Assembly (NCBI GenBank): GCA_025449115.1
Contig: JAHLKC010000141.1
Location: 1 to 64,000 of the forward strand
DNA length: 64,000 bases
Origin: Chytridium lagenaria
Lineage: Eukaryota > Chytridiomycota > Chytridiomycetes > Chytridiales > Chytridiaceae
Reading direction: 5' to 3'
Part shown: positions 33,401-44,285 of the stretch, piece by piece
How the letters are laid out: every line of letters starts with the position of its first letter
How positions within the stretch are numbered: position 1 is the first letter of the stretch
Made by a program: the position numbers and the translations under genes
Notes under the pieces: generated by a model
Databases searched by the model: none
What the model saw: the letters and a program-made list of their open reading frames with translations, nothing else
What the model was told of the DNA's origin: nothing

Positions 33401-33970
33401 ATACCACGTCAACCGCCCTTCCTTCTATAAAAACCTCTTTTGTATCTATGGGGAAAAACTATGAAAACCCCCGAGAGGGAAAAGAATGGAACAGGAACAA
33501 GAAGATAAGGATAATGGCACAATGTCTATATAAGCAACGCATTCATGCCTCTTGGTGAGGTTATTCAATAATCTCAAAAGAATCATGAACATCATTTATA
33601 TTTTTCTGCAGTTGATCCATAACAGCCAAAGCCTCCTTCAAAAAGCACAGGCAAGAAGGTTTAAACCTTAGCGGTATATCCAGAATGTATGCTATGTGAA
33701 TAACTTCTTGCTTACATTTACTTTAGCTGTCACAAAATCAGGAGATATTCTGACATACGCTAGGGCTGTTAACCTCAAGTTAACAAAGACTGATAACAAG
33801 GAAAAAATATTTGCTTTAAGTTACCTTTATGTAAATTAATTCTAGTATATATCTTCTTCTAGAAACTGTCTCAACTCTGGCTGTCACTTCATCCAACAAC
33901 ACGAGCGGTCACAAAAATCTATGCAAACAAGCTTGGAATTTCAGGTTCCGATTTTCCTCCTTCCTTTTTT
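30453..33970 (+). pseudogene. KDZ cargo gene 2, copy B, interrupted by an insertion
   Basis: Same exon order as 12742-7823. The CPCCDEEVES start (30453) soon meets a stop, whereas the helix segment LTEAEKKAMDVLL...MDSLPKLGFDPAVAESLRL is intact here and broken in A. An extra C near 31020 shifts the frame before the AGYLIDED segment that A keeps. Micro-exons follow with conserved borders (AKVPPKLSIDVAKSKKAHVE; EKGTTSTSPKTKKP; KSPTTQSPKSPKPPKHP). An insert at about 32645-33575 precedes the SAP-like end. The two copies complement each other, allowing comparison of the ancestral reading frames. Confidence 0.6.
32645..33575 (+). mobile_element. About 0.93-kb LTR-like insertion inside cargo gene 2 of copy B
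   Basis: Copy A is continuous across this place (about 8190-8240) while B carries about 930 extra bases starting TGTGAAGTCTC. Its 3' part (CTATAAAAACCTC, GGGGAAAAACTATGAAAA, GAGGGAAAAGAA) resembles the end of the insert at 38340-39269, so both may belong to one LTR family. A clean target duplication could not be found and the right edge is approximate. No coding sequence was recognised. Confidence 0.55.
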
Positions 33971-35050
33971 TATTTGCTGTAATTGTATTGTATTTATAGC
34001 TGGTGCTTGTATTTTAAAGTAATGTCCTTTGTTCTATAGAGCTCTTGTATTTGCAGTGCATGCTTCAGTTTGTATAATGCATATTGCTGAATAAAGTTGG
34101 TGGGCATTTGAATATTGATGAAAACCTAATTTTGTTTACATTATAGGTGTTTACATTACTTTTCACTTAAATGTATTGTCAACATTTCAGTTAAATTTAT
34201 AGCAAAATTGCATTCAAAAAGGTATATTGCAACAACAAAGTGGGCTAGCAACTTGAATCCATCACCATTGTGTTTCACACTAGTGATTTATTTAGAGAAA
34301 ATAATCTACTACAAATTTTGGTCTTAACTAGCGATAAATACCAGTAGTGGGTTAGAAAAACTTTATTGACAACAATTGCTACTAACGGGACTAGATATAG
34401 TTACTTGACTTAAAGATGAATCCAAACACTGTATTTTGAATTGGTTGCGTCTATCTACGACTTTGAGCAAAATTTAGTGTTTGGGCATGTCATATATGCG
34501 TGTCTGTAGACATATGAATACATACGTAGGTATGTTATAGTCCGCGTAAAGGTACGTTTAATGTCAGCGTATAAGTATGTTAACGTTTGCATACGCTTTA
34601 TACTTGTTCTTTGGGCTTAAGGTCTAAAAATGCTTTGTGGAAATTTTTTTAAGTGTTGGTGCTTTAATCTGCATTTGTCTCCAGAAATCAAATAGAGGCA
34701 TCTAGATATTTGCCCTAAGTTTAATATTATTGCTCCAAAATCTTATCAGTAGGTATGTTGTATATAAAGATATATACACGCTGGTAAACGTATATATACG
34801 TATGTCTTGTTAATGGCTTTATTGGAAATTTTTCTTTATGTCATTACCGTATTTTCTATGGAACAAGCAACACCATCCACTGATAATTAATTATCGTGTT
34901 GCTTGCCCCAATGAACTTGGTTTTATTCTTATTAAACAAAAAAAAAAAAAAAAAAATGGTACAAGTTGTCATCCCACCTTCTAAGGCTAGATTTTGAATT
35001 TTAATAAAGGACGCCGCTTCTTCGATTTTTTTCCGCTAAGTTAAGTCAAC

Positions 35051-36497
35051 ATGTCCGAATCAACATCGGACACGACGACGTCTCGATTGCACATCACCAT
35101 CGAAAAGAAAAAGACCATAGTTGAAAGGATGTGGTTGGCCCAGAGCTCGGGTCAATCCATTCGATCCTTTGCCAAGGACATTGGAAATATTGCCCCTTCC
35201 CAGCTTGTTCAATGGGAGCGTGACTATGAGAAGGTTTGCAATTTGGTGCAAGAGAGCATCAAACCTAAATTCACTTTGAACACTGGTCCTAAGCGTAAAG
35301 GCACATCAGATGGAATAAAAACGTTTGTCATAGGTAGGTTAAGTAGATCACTTCTATTTCATATATTGACGGCAATCCTACAGATTTTGTTGAGGGAAGA
35401 ATATATAATGAGGAACATTGCAGCGTCAAGCAGATTGCATTAGCTGTGCAAAGAACGTACCCCGAATTCTTTGTGACTCCAACCCATAAACATCACCGTG
35501 TTCTCGGCGGTAACGAGGTCTTGTCCACCATAGCTGATCCAGAAAATCAAGATCATCAAGGTGGTCATGTGGAAACTGGACAGAATAAGCGCATATCAAG
35601 TTGGGTGCGGCGGACTTTGATTGAAAGCAAATACACGTGCAACAGGCGAGTAACCCATGTTGCTCAATCAAAATCTATAACTGAGCTGGAGATTGAAGAC
35701 TTTCGTCAATTCGTTCCAGGATCATATTGGAGTTCAATATTCCACACAGCTGCATTGGAAATATGGATCAAACAAATGTTCCATTTGATCTTAATTACAG
35801 CACTACGATTGCCAAGACCGGATCAAAAAACATACCACTTCGTGCCCAAAAAAAAAAAGGAGGTTGGAAACATTATTCTTTTTGCATTATTCTTTCACTT
35901 ATTATCTTTCTGTTATCATCTTTCCGTTAAAACTTCAAAGCTATAGTGGGAGGAAGGGCCACTTCAAGCCTTACCGTCATTGGTGATGGGGTTAAGCTGA
36001 AGCCAATGGTTGTCTTTCATGGAACTCGTCATACACCTGGGGCAGCGGATTGAGGTCTAAAGGTTGCGCAAGACTGCATTAAGCTGGAAAGCCAGTATGA
36101 CGATATCCTATTTACAGTGCAAATTAATGGATGGGTGGACGAGATTGGAATGCTGGATTGGGTGGATTGGGTCTGGAAACCGTTTGCTTTGTCTAAGCAA
36201 GGAGTTTGCCTTTTGATGTTGGATTGTGTTAAAGTTCATCAGATGGCTTCAGTTGGCCAGGCCATCGCATCTTGCAACACAATTCTTGTGTTTCTACCGG
36301 AGCATAGCACGAGTGCTCTTCAAGTTTGTGACGTTGGCATTAATAAGCCATTCAAGGATGGCTTAGAGTTTGCTATAGAAGGAACTCTGGTCGAAAAGAT
36401 TGGACAGGATGAGATTGCTGGTTGCATTCAAAAAGCTTGGGCTGGAATCACTCCCCACATGATTGTTAACACGTATAGGCACATATTTTTTCATTAA
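35051..36497 (+). pseudogene. Pogo/DDE_1 transposase, frameshifted
   Basis: Exon 1 (35051-35333) encodes a helix-turn-helix region (SIRSFAKDIGNIAPSQLVQW). A GTAGGT...CTACAG intron joins in phase to exon 2 at 35384 (DFVEGRIYNEEHCSVKQIAL). The DDE_1 domain then shows IGNMDQTNVPFDL (first catalytic Asp), VVFHGTRH, LLMLDCVKVHQ (second Asp) and FLPEHSTSALQVCDVGINKP (third acidic residue, D in D/N-V/I). The frame changes near 35720 and between about 35860 and 35960, and an in-frame stop lies near 36050. The frameshifts and in-frame stop would need correcting to give a working enzyme. The CENP-B-like DNA-binding part appears short. Confidence 0.85.
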
Positions 36498-36533
36498 ATA
36501 AACAGTTTATTAACTAGATAACATCAATATTGT

Positions 36534-37024
36534 TCACTCAAATTCAGGAACATTATCAAGCATAAGAACCAAACCCGCACCACCATTTCTAAAGGAGAAC
36601 CGACGCATATTCGAGTTTTCCAACTCCGCTTTGAGCTCGACAACTTGCCCGAACTTGTTGTGAAGGGCTTCAGCTTGATACAAAAAGGCTCTTGGAAGGA
36701 AGCCAACAGTGCATGTCTCATGGCCTGCATCGAATAGCAAAACCTTCATAGCAGGTTCAAACTCCCCCTTTTCATTTTGAATGAGTCCCTGCTTGAAGCG
36801 AACCAAATCGCCAATGCTCAGAAAGGTTCCGCATGGCTTCTTTGGGTCGTCATGCACTATACAGCTCCTTCCATTGCTTGCCATATGAAGCCCAACGATC
36901 AAAATCCGCGATGAGTCGTCATTGAGGTGGTGAGGATGGGGGGCTTGAGGTCCGGGGTTGAAAACGATGGGGGCTCTTGAGTCAATCCAAGCATGGTTAG
37001 GCAGTTTTCCTTCACTTGTAATTT
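36534..37024 (-). CDS. Antisense passenger gene in the pogo element, HIRAN-like fold (tentative)
   Basis: An exon of about 163 codons on the strand opposite the transposase, convergent with it and only about 35 bases from its end. It opens after a TTTATAG acceptor at 37025-37031 and reads ITSEGKLPNHAWIDSRAP, ILIVGLHMASNGRSCIVHDD, GTFLSIGDLVRFKQGL, AMKVLLFDAGHETCTVGFLP and ends VLMLDNVPEFE. The order of beta-strand-like segments and TVGFLPRAFLYQ recalls the GYLPRELA end of HIRAN domains, which bind DNA ends. The family call is inference from pattern. The first exon near the right TIR was not identified. It might instead be a host fragment captured by the element. Confidence 0.45.
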
Positions 37025-37341
37025 CTATAAATAAATTCCTAATAAATGTTGGTTCGAAATTATGGTGATTGTCAGGCTTGTGCTACAGAATGTATTAAAA
37101 ACAGTCAAAAAAAATTTATTTGCTCTTCTATTAGAGAACAACTGCTGCTATTTAAAATATTTGTTGCTTGCTCTATTTTGTAAAAAAGTTTGCTTGTTCC
37201 ATAGAAACTACGGTACTTAAGTATACACTAGTGTGCGGTGTTGGAATGTTGTCAAAAATTTTCGGAAACTGGTGAAATTTTTGACAGTATCTAACGCAAG
37301 GAGTTAATTTGTCATAAATCCACGTTGGATTCTCAACTGTT

Positions 37342-39766
37342 ATGTATCCCTCAAACTTGAAGGCATTGAGATATTGGCCTTTATTCAAGTGGGAGAAATA
37401 TATGCAGAAGAGGTTAGCATTGAAGGGCCAAGTGTACACAAGAGGGAATATAGGTGTGGTTCTTCATAAGAGCTTTCCTCATCACGGCTTTACAGATGCA
37501 TACATAGAAAAGGAGCTATTGTGGAACATATCAGACTCTAACTCCGCCGCCACCACAGAGAACGTTGCACATATGTCTGGGCATTTGAACCATAGCCGTG
37601 ATGCTGGTGTTTACTAAGAAAACTGGATGTTAACATGATGGATCAGTGCAGCAATGTTAGGGTTCAGTCTAATGAAAAACTTGTTGGTGACATACTAGCT
37701 GATATAGGTATATCTGGAGAAGAACGGATTGGTTCTGGCTCAAAGGAGAAAGGTTATATATCAGTCTTCATTATTCTAACAGAACACCAAGCACTCCAGA
37801 ATACTGTTGAAAAATTTAAATTGAATACAAAGAAAGTATTCTTAACCAAGAGACATTAGCAGCACCTTGCCCAAACAATGTTTATATTTTTCAAGATTAT
37901 AGCTCTATCCAAAAGTACATCAGGTATTCACGTCACAAAATATGTCAACTAACGTTTTACAAGAAAACCAAACTTGTTTGTGTAAAAATCTACAATCAAG
38001 GATTAAATTTGGAGCGTATTGAACGCAGCTGCACACGGAGACTCTCACACTGCATTCATAAATACGTCATCCCTTATGTGTATAAGGACATTAACTGTAC
38101 AATGGGTATGTTAAATTTCAAAATTTAAAATGACTCATATAAGTATTAATGGTAAATGTAGGCATATAGTATAACGGTATGTCTACTAATACCATTGTAT
38201 ACCATTGTATATATGCAATTACAAATCAGAGCTAATTCTTGTAAATCTAGATTCTGATTCATTCATTTGCTTTATATCAATAAAACATTCAAGTTTTTTG
38301 CGTTTTTTGATAAAGACATCAACACCGGCTGTGATCTTCTCTTGACCCATCCCTCCCTACCTAGCTTCGACTAGGGGGTAGGGGAGAAGAGTAAAGGAGT
38401 TGCTCCAGCAGAGCAAGTCCACAGAGCACCTAGAGGACGGATGTACTCCGCCGTCTAAGTGATGTTAGTTGTTGTTTTGGCTGTGTGTGGTAGTTTTCGC
38501 GAGTTCTATTAAATAAAAGGGAGATGGGAACGGTTTAGTATCTTCATTATCGACTTACCTTGCTTCTACACCAATATCAGCACCAGATCGTCTCCTGGCG
38601 ATCGGGGATGGCTGAAAGCCTCCTTGCCTTCCTGCTATGGCACCTTTTGGAACGTGAAGATCTCGTTGCCTCACGAGCTGGCACAGGGTAACCTCACTCA
38701 TCACCTGCCTGCAGCGTTGATCACCGGCTCGGGGATCATCAGAGGTGGAATGTAGCCAACCAAGCCTAAGCTAAAGGACACTGACAATGAGGAGGACCCT
38801 TGGGCTCCCATCTCAGCCTTCTGCTTCAAACAGCTGGATTGCGGCTTCACCAGGTGGCAGGGGGTAGAGGGGTGGGCTGCCATCCAAGAAGGAGTGAAGG
38901 GAGATCACGGCGAGGCCACGCGCGTGAGATAGAGGATGGGGAATCAACTCAATATCAACCACTTAATTCAACAAGGTACAAATTAAATCAAGAAATCTCT
39001 CATATTAAAGTAATACATAAAATACAAATAAATAATAGACACAACATATGCACACACATATAATCGGCACATATGCGCGTCACCTCCTTCAATAAAAACC
39101 CTATAAACGTGGGGAAAAAGTGTATATAAAAAACCCAAAGGGAAAAGAAGGGAGGATTCAATATGACGCGTAAATATACGCGTCGATGTGGGATATAACG
39201 GAACTCAACGGACTTAGACGGAATGTCCTTATGAGCCATAGGCCATGTGAATAATGTAATTCTTCAACACGGCCCGCCGTGGATTGTCCTTCGTTATTAT
39301 CAACAAAAACAACAAGGTCACTTTCATTGCAAAGGCCGTTCAATGCAAAGGAGGGAAGGTTGATACAGATCCTTGTTGTCATATCAATATATTACAAAGC
39401 GAAGATCCAAGTACCTTAGATTTTAGCTTGCCTGGATTAAAGCTTTCAGGGAAATTGATAATGATGGTTCTGTCTCTTGGCAGCCGATACCGCCACCCGC
39501 ATTCTTCACTTGTAGAAGATGAAAAGCTGATTTTTGGGCATCGAGAGTATTTTGAGCTGGGGAAGAAGCAATTCAAAACCCTGGTTCTATTTTTTACATT
39601 GAAGGAGACTCTCAATGGTTTGTGGGATGAAGATACAAGATTGCGATTCAGAGAGGAAATTTCGATTGTTGACTTGTACACTGAATACGGCGCCGTTGCT
39701 GTTTTATTGAAACAGCCAAATGCACTCGCTGCCCATGAAGATATAACAGGTTTATTGGTCCAGAAT
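37342..39766 (+). pseudogene. KDZ transposase copy B, catalytic half missing
   Basis: Homologous to exons 1-3 of the copy A transposase: MYPSNLKALRYWPLF at 37342, an exon 2 region with the CSCT-like cluster read as CSCTRRLSHCIH with a frameshift (about 38026), and VQCKGGKVDTDPCCHINIL at 39325. It is broken by early stops (for example after SRDAGVY), by the 930-bp insert at 38340-39269 and by truncation at about 39766. None of the GDN or DDFH catalytic blocks are present. Confidence 0.8.
38340..39269 (+). mobile_element. 930-bp solo LTR-like insertion with CGGC target duplication
   Basis: Copy A is continuous here (about 3510-3516, ACCGGCCCGCC in reverse). In copy B the insert runs from TGTGATCTTCTC to TTCTTCAACA and is flanked by CGGC at 38336-38339 and 39270-39273. 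TG...CA ends with a 4-bp duplication fit a Ty3/gypsy-type solo LTR. No coding sequence recognised. Confidence 0.75.
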
Positions 39767-41164
39767 TATGTTTATGACGCTGTTATGTTTTCCTTTGCCT
39801 TAACACTATACAAGATATTTTGTGAACAGTTTGCCATGCAGGCCAGATCCAAAGCCAAAACACATGAACGCTATTTAATGACTCGCACCTGTGGCGTACT
39901 TAGAATGCACTTATGTAGTCTTGAGGACGTTGTTGGCGCCTATTGTTCTTCTATAATTCATATGCCACCAAACCCCCAGATTTCTCATGCGCGGGTGTAG
40001 TTGTGCGTGGCCCCTTTGCTCATTCATTATTCTTACTAATCTGCAATAGGCGTCTTCTTGATTTCCAGCAGGGTGCATATGTCAAAAATGGTGCAATGTT
40101 GTCCCATTGGATGTGAGTATACGACTGTACGCTAGTGTCGATTTTCCAATTGAATTGCAACGATTTCTCCTCGTTGCATCTCCCTCCAATGACATCATTG
40201 GATATACTACAAAGAATATCCCAAAAAATTAGGCCCTCGTTCAACAATAAACTTAAGCTGGGAATTTCATCGGCTCTACGATGTTACAAGAAGATGGAAA
40301 ATTCCTTGACTTGGTCCCCAATACTCAAGAGGAATGCTTTTTTGCAAGTTAATCTTCTTTATGAACTGACCAACCCTGTCAACGCGCCTTCACAGGCCTC
40401 TCTTTGTTCCGAAAACGGAACATGCTTCATGTTGCATACACTGCTGTAAGTGTTTCATCTAACAGTTATTCGGTTTTCAAGACGTTGCGTGGTTGGATAT
40501 TGTTTTTCCTTTTCTCTTAACAACTACTTTTATTGCTTCAACCCGGCCTCATACTCACCTTCTCTGCTGTTCCTCCATTGGACTTAACAGATGCCTACTA
40601 CCATGCGGTTTTCATTATATTTATGTTTCATTTGCACTATTCTACTCGTATTGACATTGACTGAGGTACGGATTTATCCTGCAGCCTCCCACATGACCGC
40701 AGAAATTTGACTGTCCTCCTGCCTGAATATCATTACTCAGTAAATTACGTTCCCAATTCTGTAACATATATCACTCGACATCGCCATTTCATTTGAGCCT
40801 TTGCCTCCGTCCCCTCATCTGTTTTCATTCTGTATCAGATTAAAGACGCATGCACGCAAAAAGCATAAGCGTATTGCACTAACCCCAAGAGATCCCGGCG
40901 AAGCCCCCACCTGTTTAAAACCAGTGTGTATAATGGCCCGCATCCGTCTCTCCACCCTTAAACTTATCATTTTTGGTGATTGCAAAATTTACTTTAATTT
41001 TATTTTTAATGAAAAGAGAGTCCAAGTTTAGACCACCTCGCAACTCGACACAACCTTAGCTCAACCTCACACCTGCAAACCCTCGCAACACCAACACCAA
41101 GACCACCCCACACACACCCCACACATCCACATACCTCACACCTCCGTCGACACATCTGCCAACC
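39767..41164. other. Junction of truncated KDZ copy B to host DNA; no supported gene
   Basis: After the break at 39766 an open frame continues by chance to 40000. A 104-codon frame at 40135-40449 has no recognised domain. The last 130 bases before 41165 are CA-rich and pyrimidine-rich, plausible as the promoter or leader of the kinase gene. Confidence 0.5.
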
Positions 41165-43412
41165 ATGGACTCCACCAACTCCCAATGGAACGTGGAGACT
41201 ACTAATACCAAAGCTCAACTTCGCATTAAAGTGGTTGAAGCAAGGAACCTTCTCGTAAAGTCTCCAGCATCAAGGCCCTACTGTGTTGTGGAATTTGAAA
41301 AGAACGAGTTCGTTACAAAGGAGGCTCCTGCTATATCTGAAGGGAGTTTACCGCCTTCGAGTCTCTATAAGGAGAATGGTGATATTTACATGGATACCAG
41401 TGCAGATGGCGTGGAGAAGACGGCTGCTGCTGGGTTTTGTCCAATATGGAAGCATGAGGCAACCTTGTGAGTTTACAGTCGTTAAGCTTTAGGGTCAACT
41501 GCGATAGCAGTGGATCTGTCAGCTCCGCAGGAGCAATTAGCTTTAACGAACGAACAGCATGACCTGCCAATCGGGTCCGTGTTATGAACCGTTTAACGCC
41601 CTTTGCGTAGCAGAGAGAATACCACTATGGGTGGATCTTCGCCGGCAATTCTCATCGCGCGCTTTCAATACGTCCTTTACTGTCGATTCATGATGCCACT
41701 CCAAATATGCATACCCTCCCCATCATACCACCATACCCCTTACCTTCGCTTCAGTTCTTACTGCATGATTTTCGCTCCTTAACACCTACGCTCACCATCT
41801 ACCTTTTTCTATAGTGATGTTGCAAGACCGGATGGGGAAGTCACCATCACGATTTGGGACCGTGCAGGCGCGGTACCGGGAGAGGGCGAAAGCTTTTTGG
41901 GAATGATGAAGATCAGACCTCCCCGCATCAATGGCAAGATGCATGACAACTGGTTCAGGTATATCTTCTCATTGTTATTATAATTCTCCTTACCTATTTT
42001 TCCGCAAAAGACTCCTTCCCCGTCAATGGAAGGAGAAGGTTCAAGGAGATATCAGGATTCAATTGATGTATCAAGCTGTAGAGGTATGTCCTGACTCATA
42101 CTTCTTTTGATCACTGATTACTCTATTTTAGTCAAGACCTATCAGTGCAAACGACTTTGAATTACTCAAAGTTGTCGGAAAAGGCAGCTTTGGCAAAGTC
42201 CTACAAGTCCGCAAACGCGACACTGGCCGTATCTACGCCATGAAAGTCCTTGTTAAAAAAGACATCGTCGAACGTCAAGAAATTGCCCATACCCTCTCTG
42301 AACGTAACGTCTTGATCCAAGCAACCTCCCCATTCCTTGTTGGTCTCAAATTTTCCTTCCAAACCCCTGAAAAACTCTACCTCGTTCTCGATTACATGAA
42401 TGGCGGCGAACTCTTTTACCATCTTCAAAAGGAAACCGCGTTCAGCGAGGAACGCGCGAAATTCTATACCTGTGAATTGATTTGTGCGTTGCAGCATCTA
42501 CACAAGTATAATATTGTGTACAGAGATTTGAAGCCAGAGGTGCCATCCCCTCAAGCCTTGTTCCTTCTTCTAATTTTTTTTAGAACATCCTTTTAGACAG
42601 TAACGGCCATATCTCTCTCACCGATTTCGGATTATGCAAAGAGAATCTTTCATTCGACGAAACCACCAATACCTTCTGCGGGACCGCCGAATACCTCGCA
42701 CCAGAAGTACTTACGGGTCAAGGCTACGGTAAAGCCGTCGATTGGTGGTCTCTCGGCATTCTCTTCTACGGTAATCTATTCACCTCTCCCCCCACTTTAA
42801 CCATTTTTCAGAAATGACAACTGGCCTGCCCCCCTTCTACTCTGAAAATGTCAACTTGATGTACAAAAAAGATCCTTCACAATGAACTCCTCTTCCCCCC
42901 GGGTTTTCCGAAAAGGCGCAAGACCTCTTCGAGGGTACGTTTAAATCCCTGCCCTCCACTAAGTTTTTTTTAGCTTCTCGAACGTGATCCTAAACGCCGG
43001 TTCGGTGCATCTCCCGAAGATGCTGAAGAAATCAAACGCCACCGTTACTTTTCTGACGTGGATTGGGAGAAACTCTTAAAAAAACAAGTTAAACCTCCTT
43101 ACAAACCTAAAGTCGTATGTTATCAGTCCCCCTTTTAAAACACTATATTTACATGTTCAAAGGAATCTGAAATGGATACCTCGAATTTCGATCCTGTATT
43201 TACGGATAACATGATTCCAGTGGATAGTCTACCCAATAACTCTGCACCGCTGTCAGAAACGATTCAACAAAACTTTAAAGGGTTCACTTATACGTACGTT
43301 ATTCCCTTTTTTTTTGTATTCGAATTTTAATGTTTTTAGCGATGAGACGGCACATCTTGCGGAAAGTATGCAGAGTTATCGATCAAATCGGAGTAGCCAA
43401 ATGATGAATTGA
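41165..43412 (+). CDS. gad8: AGC-family protein kinase with C2 domain, Gad8/Ypk1 type
   Basis: Serine/threonine kinase that acts downstream of TORC2 in fungi. Exons: 41165-41466, 41815-41958, 42011-42083, 42132-42539, 42584-42771, 42813 to about 42936, 42974-43114, 43163-43293, 43340-43412. Exons 1-3 encode a C2 domain ([25 protein letters not shown]). The kinase domain has [13 protein letters not shown] (ATP lysine), YRDLKPE/N, DFGLCK and [10 protein letters not shown], with the activation-loop Thr inside NTFCGT. The tail has the turn motif PLSETIQQ and hydrophobic motif FKGFTYT, as in Gad8/Ypk. Sch9 is a less likely identity. An extra A in the A6 run near 42866 shifts the frame, and the exon 6/7 joint loses phase. 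Given the conservation around them I think these are assembly errors. The 348-bp first intron is unusually long. Confidence 0.9.
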
Positions 43413-44285
43413 ACGGACAGCGAGAACAGCTTGTCACTTTGATTTGTGTTTTTTGGTCCAAACCCCCTGGTGTTTTTGCCAAGTTCTTTTCTTCTTTATT
43501 TTACCTTTTGTTTTTCATTTACTTGATTCCCTCTTTAACCTTTTCTTTGTTGTTGTCCTTTTCTGGGTCCAAAGCTATGTCCTTTTTTTTGCGTTTTTTT
43601 TTCGCGTCCGTCTCTTCCTATTTATACACCCTCCACCCTCCCGTCACCCCCTCAATATTATCCCCAAGATAACGCATGATTCACGTTAAAGTGGCGCTTC
43701 AAATTTGTATCGATTTAAGTCCAGGCGCCAACAAAATACGATACATAGAATGAACATTTTGTGACATGAGGAAACGTTTAGTTCCAAAGGATGTGGGAGA
43801 AAAAAACGGCATTTGAACAAAAGACAAGTATAAATATTAAAACCTATGGAGAAAGCGGACACGCGAGACGGCGATTTTCGAGAGAACACACAGTGATGCT
43901 TAACCACTGAGGATAAATCGTTGTTTCACATCAATGCATAGAGAATGCGAAGGGATTTTAATAATGAGAAAGTTCCAGCAATGTGGGGGCGAGGGGTAAG
44001 GGGCAAATTCCATCATCAAGGCACATACAGAGATAAAATTGAGGAGGGGATAATCATAAAAAAAACATAAAGATGCACATGAAGAAGAGATAAGGGAGAA
44101 AAGTTTTCCTAATATATTAGAGTGAGGGTAAGAATTTGTAGGAAGAAAGGAGAAGGGGTAAGGGAGGAGAAGTGGGGAGGGGATAAGGGGAAAGCAAAAT
44201 TCCCACTTAAAAAAAAAGGGGGGGTGCATGAAAAAGATCCAAAACGAAACTTAAGAAAGATAGAAATAAGATAAATATCTTTCGT
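43413..44285. other. Convergent 3' intergenic region, nothing coding seen
   Basis: Between the kinase (plus) and importin alpha (minus) ends. T/C-rich on the left and A/G-rich on the right, as expected for two convergent 3' ends. No RNA gene or repeat seen. Confidence 0.6.

Larger units (their letters stand above)
34847..37213 (+). mobile_element. Pogo-type (Tc1/mariner) DNA transposon, 2.37 kb, inside copy B
   Basis: Terminal inverted repeats of 24 bp with one mismatch: CCGTATTTTCTATGGAAC at the left and, reverse-complemented, CCGTAGTTTCTATGGAAC at the right, both followed by AAGCAA. TA flanks both ends (34845-34846 and 37214-37215), and copy A has the empty TA site at 4641-4642. The element encodes a transposase on the plus strand and a second gene on the minus strand. 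Good TIRs and a clean TA duplication suggest a fairly recent insertion, though the transposase frame is broken. Confidence 0.92.
27481..39766 (+). mobile_element. Giant KDZ transposon, copy B (inverted relative to A, truncated)
   Basis: It begins with the reverse complement of the copy A terminus (ATATATACATTTTCGCAGAC) followed by TACG-rich repeats. It then contains cargo gene 1 (minus), cargo gene 2 (plus), about one 332-bp unit and the first half of the transposase gene. Similarity to A stops at about 39766 inside transposase exon 3, so the catalytic half and the other terminus are missing. Four later insertions sit inside it: 29117-29621, about 32645-33575, 34847-37213 and 38340-39269. It cannot move by itself, but its visible end could still be recognised in trans. 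Confidence 0.85.

Noticed and set aside
39767..40000. Extension of the KDZ frame past the break as a fusion protein
   Set aside because: Similarity to copy A ends at 39766; the remaining open codons look like chance read-through into unrelated sequence.
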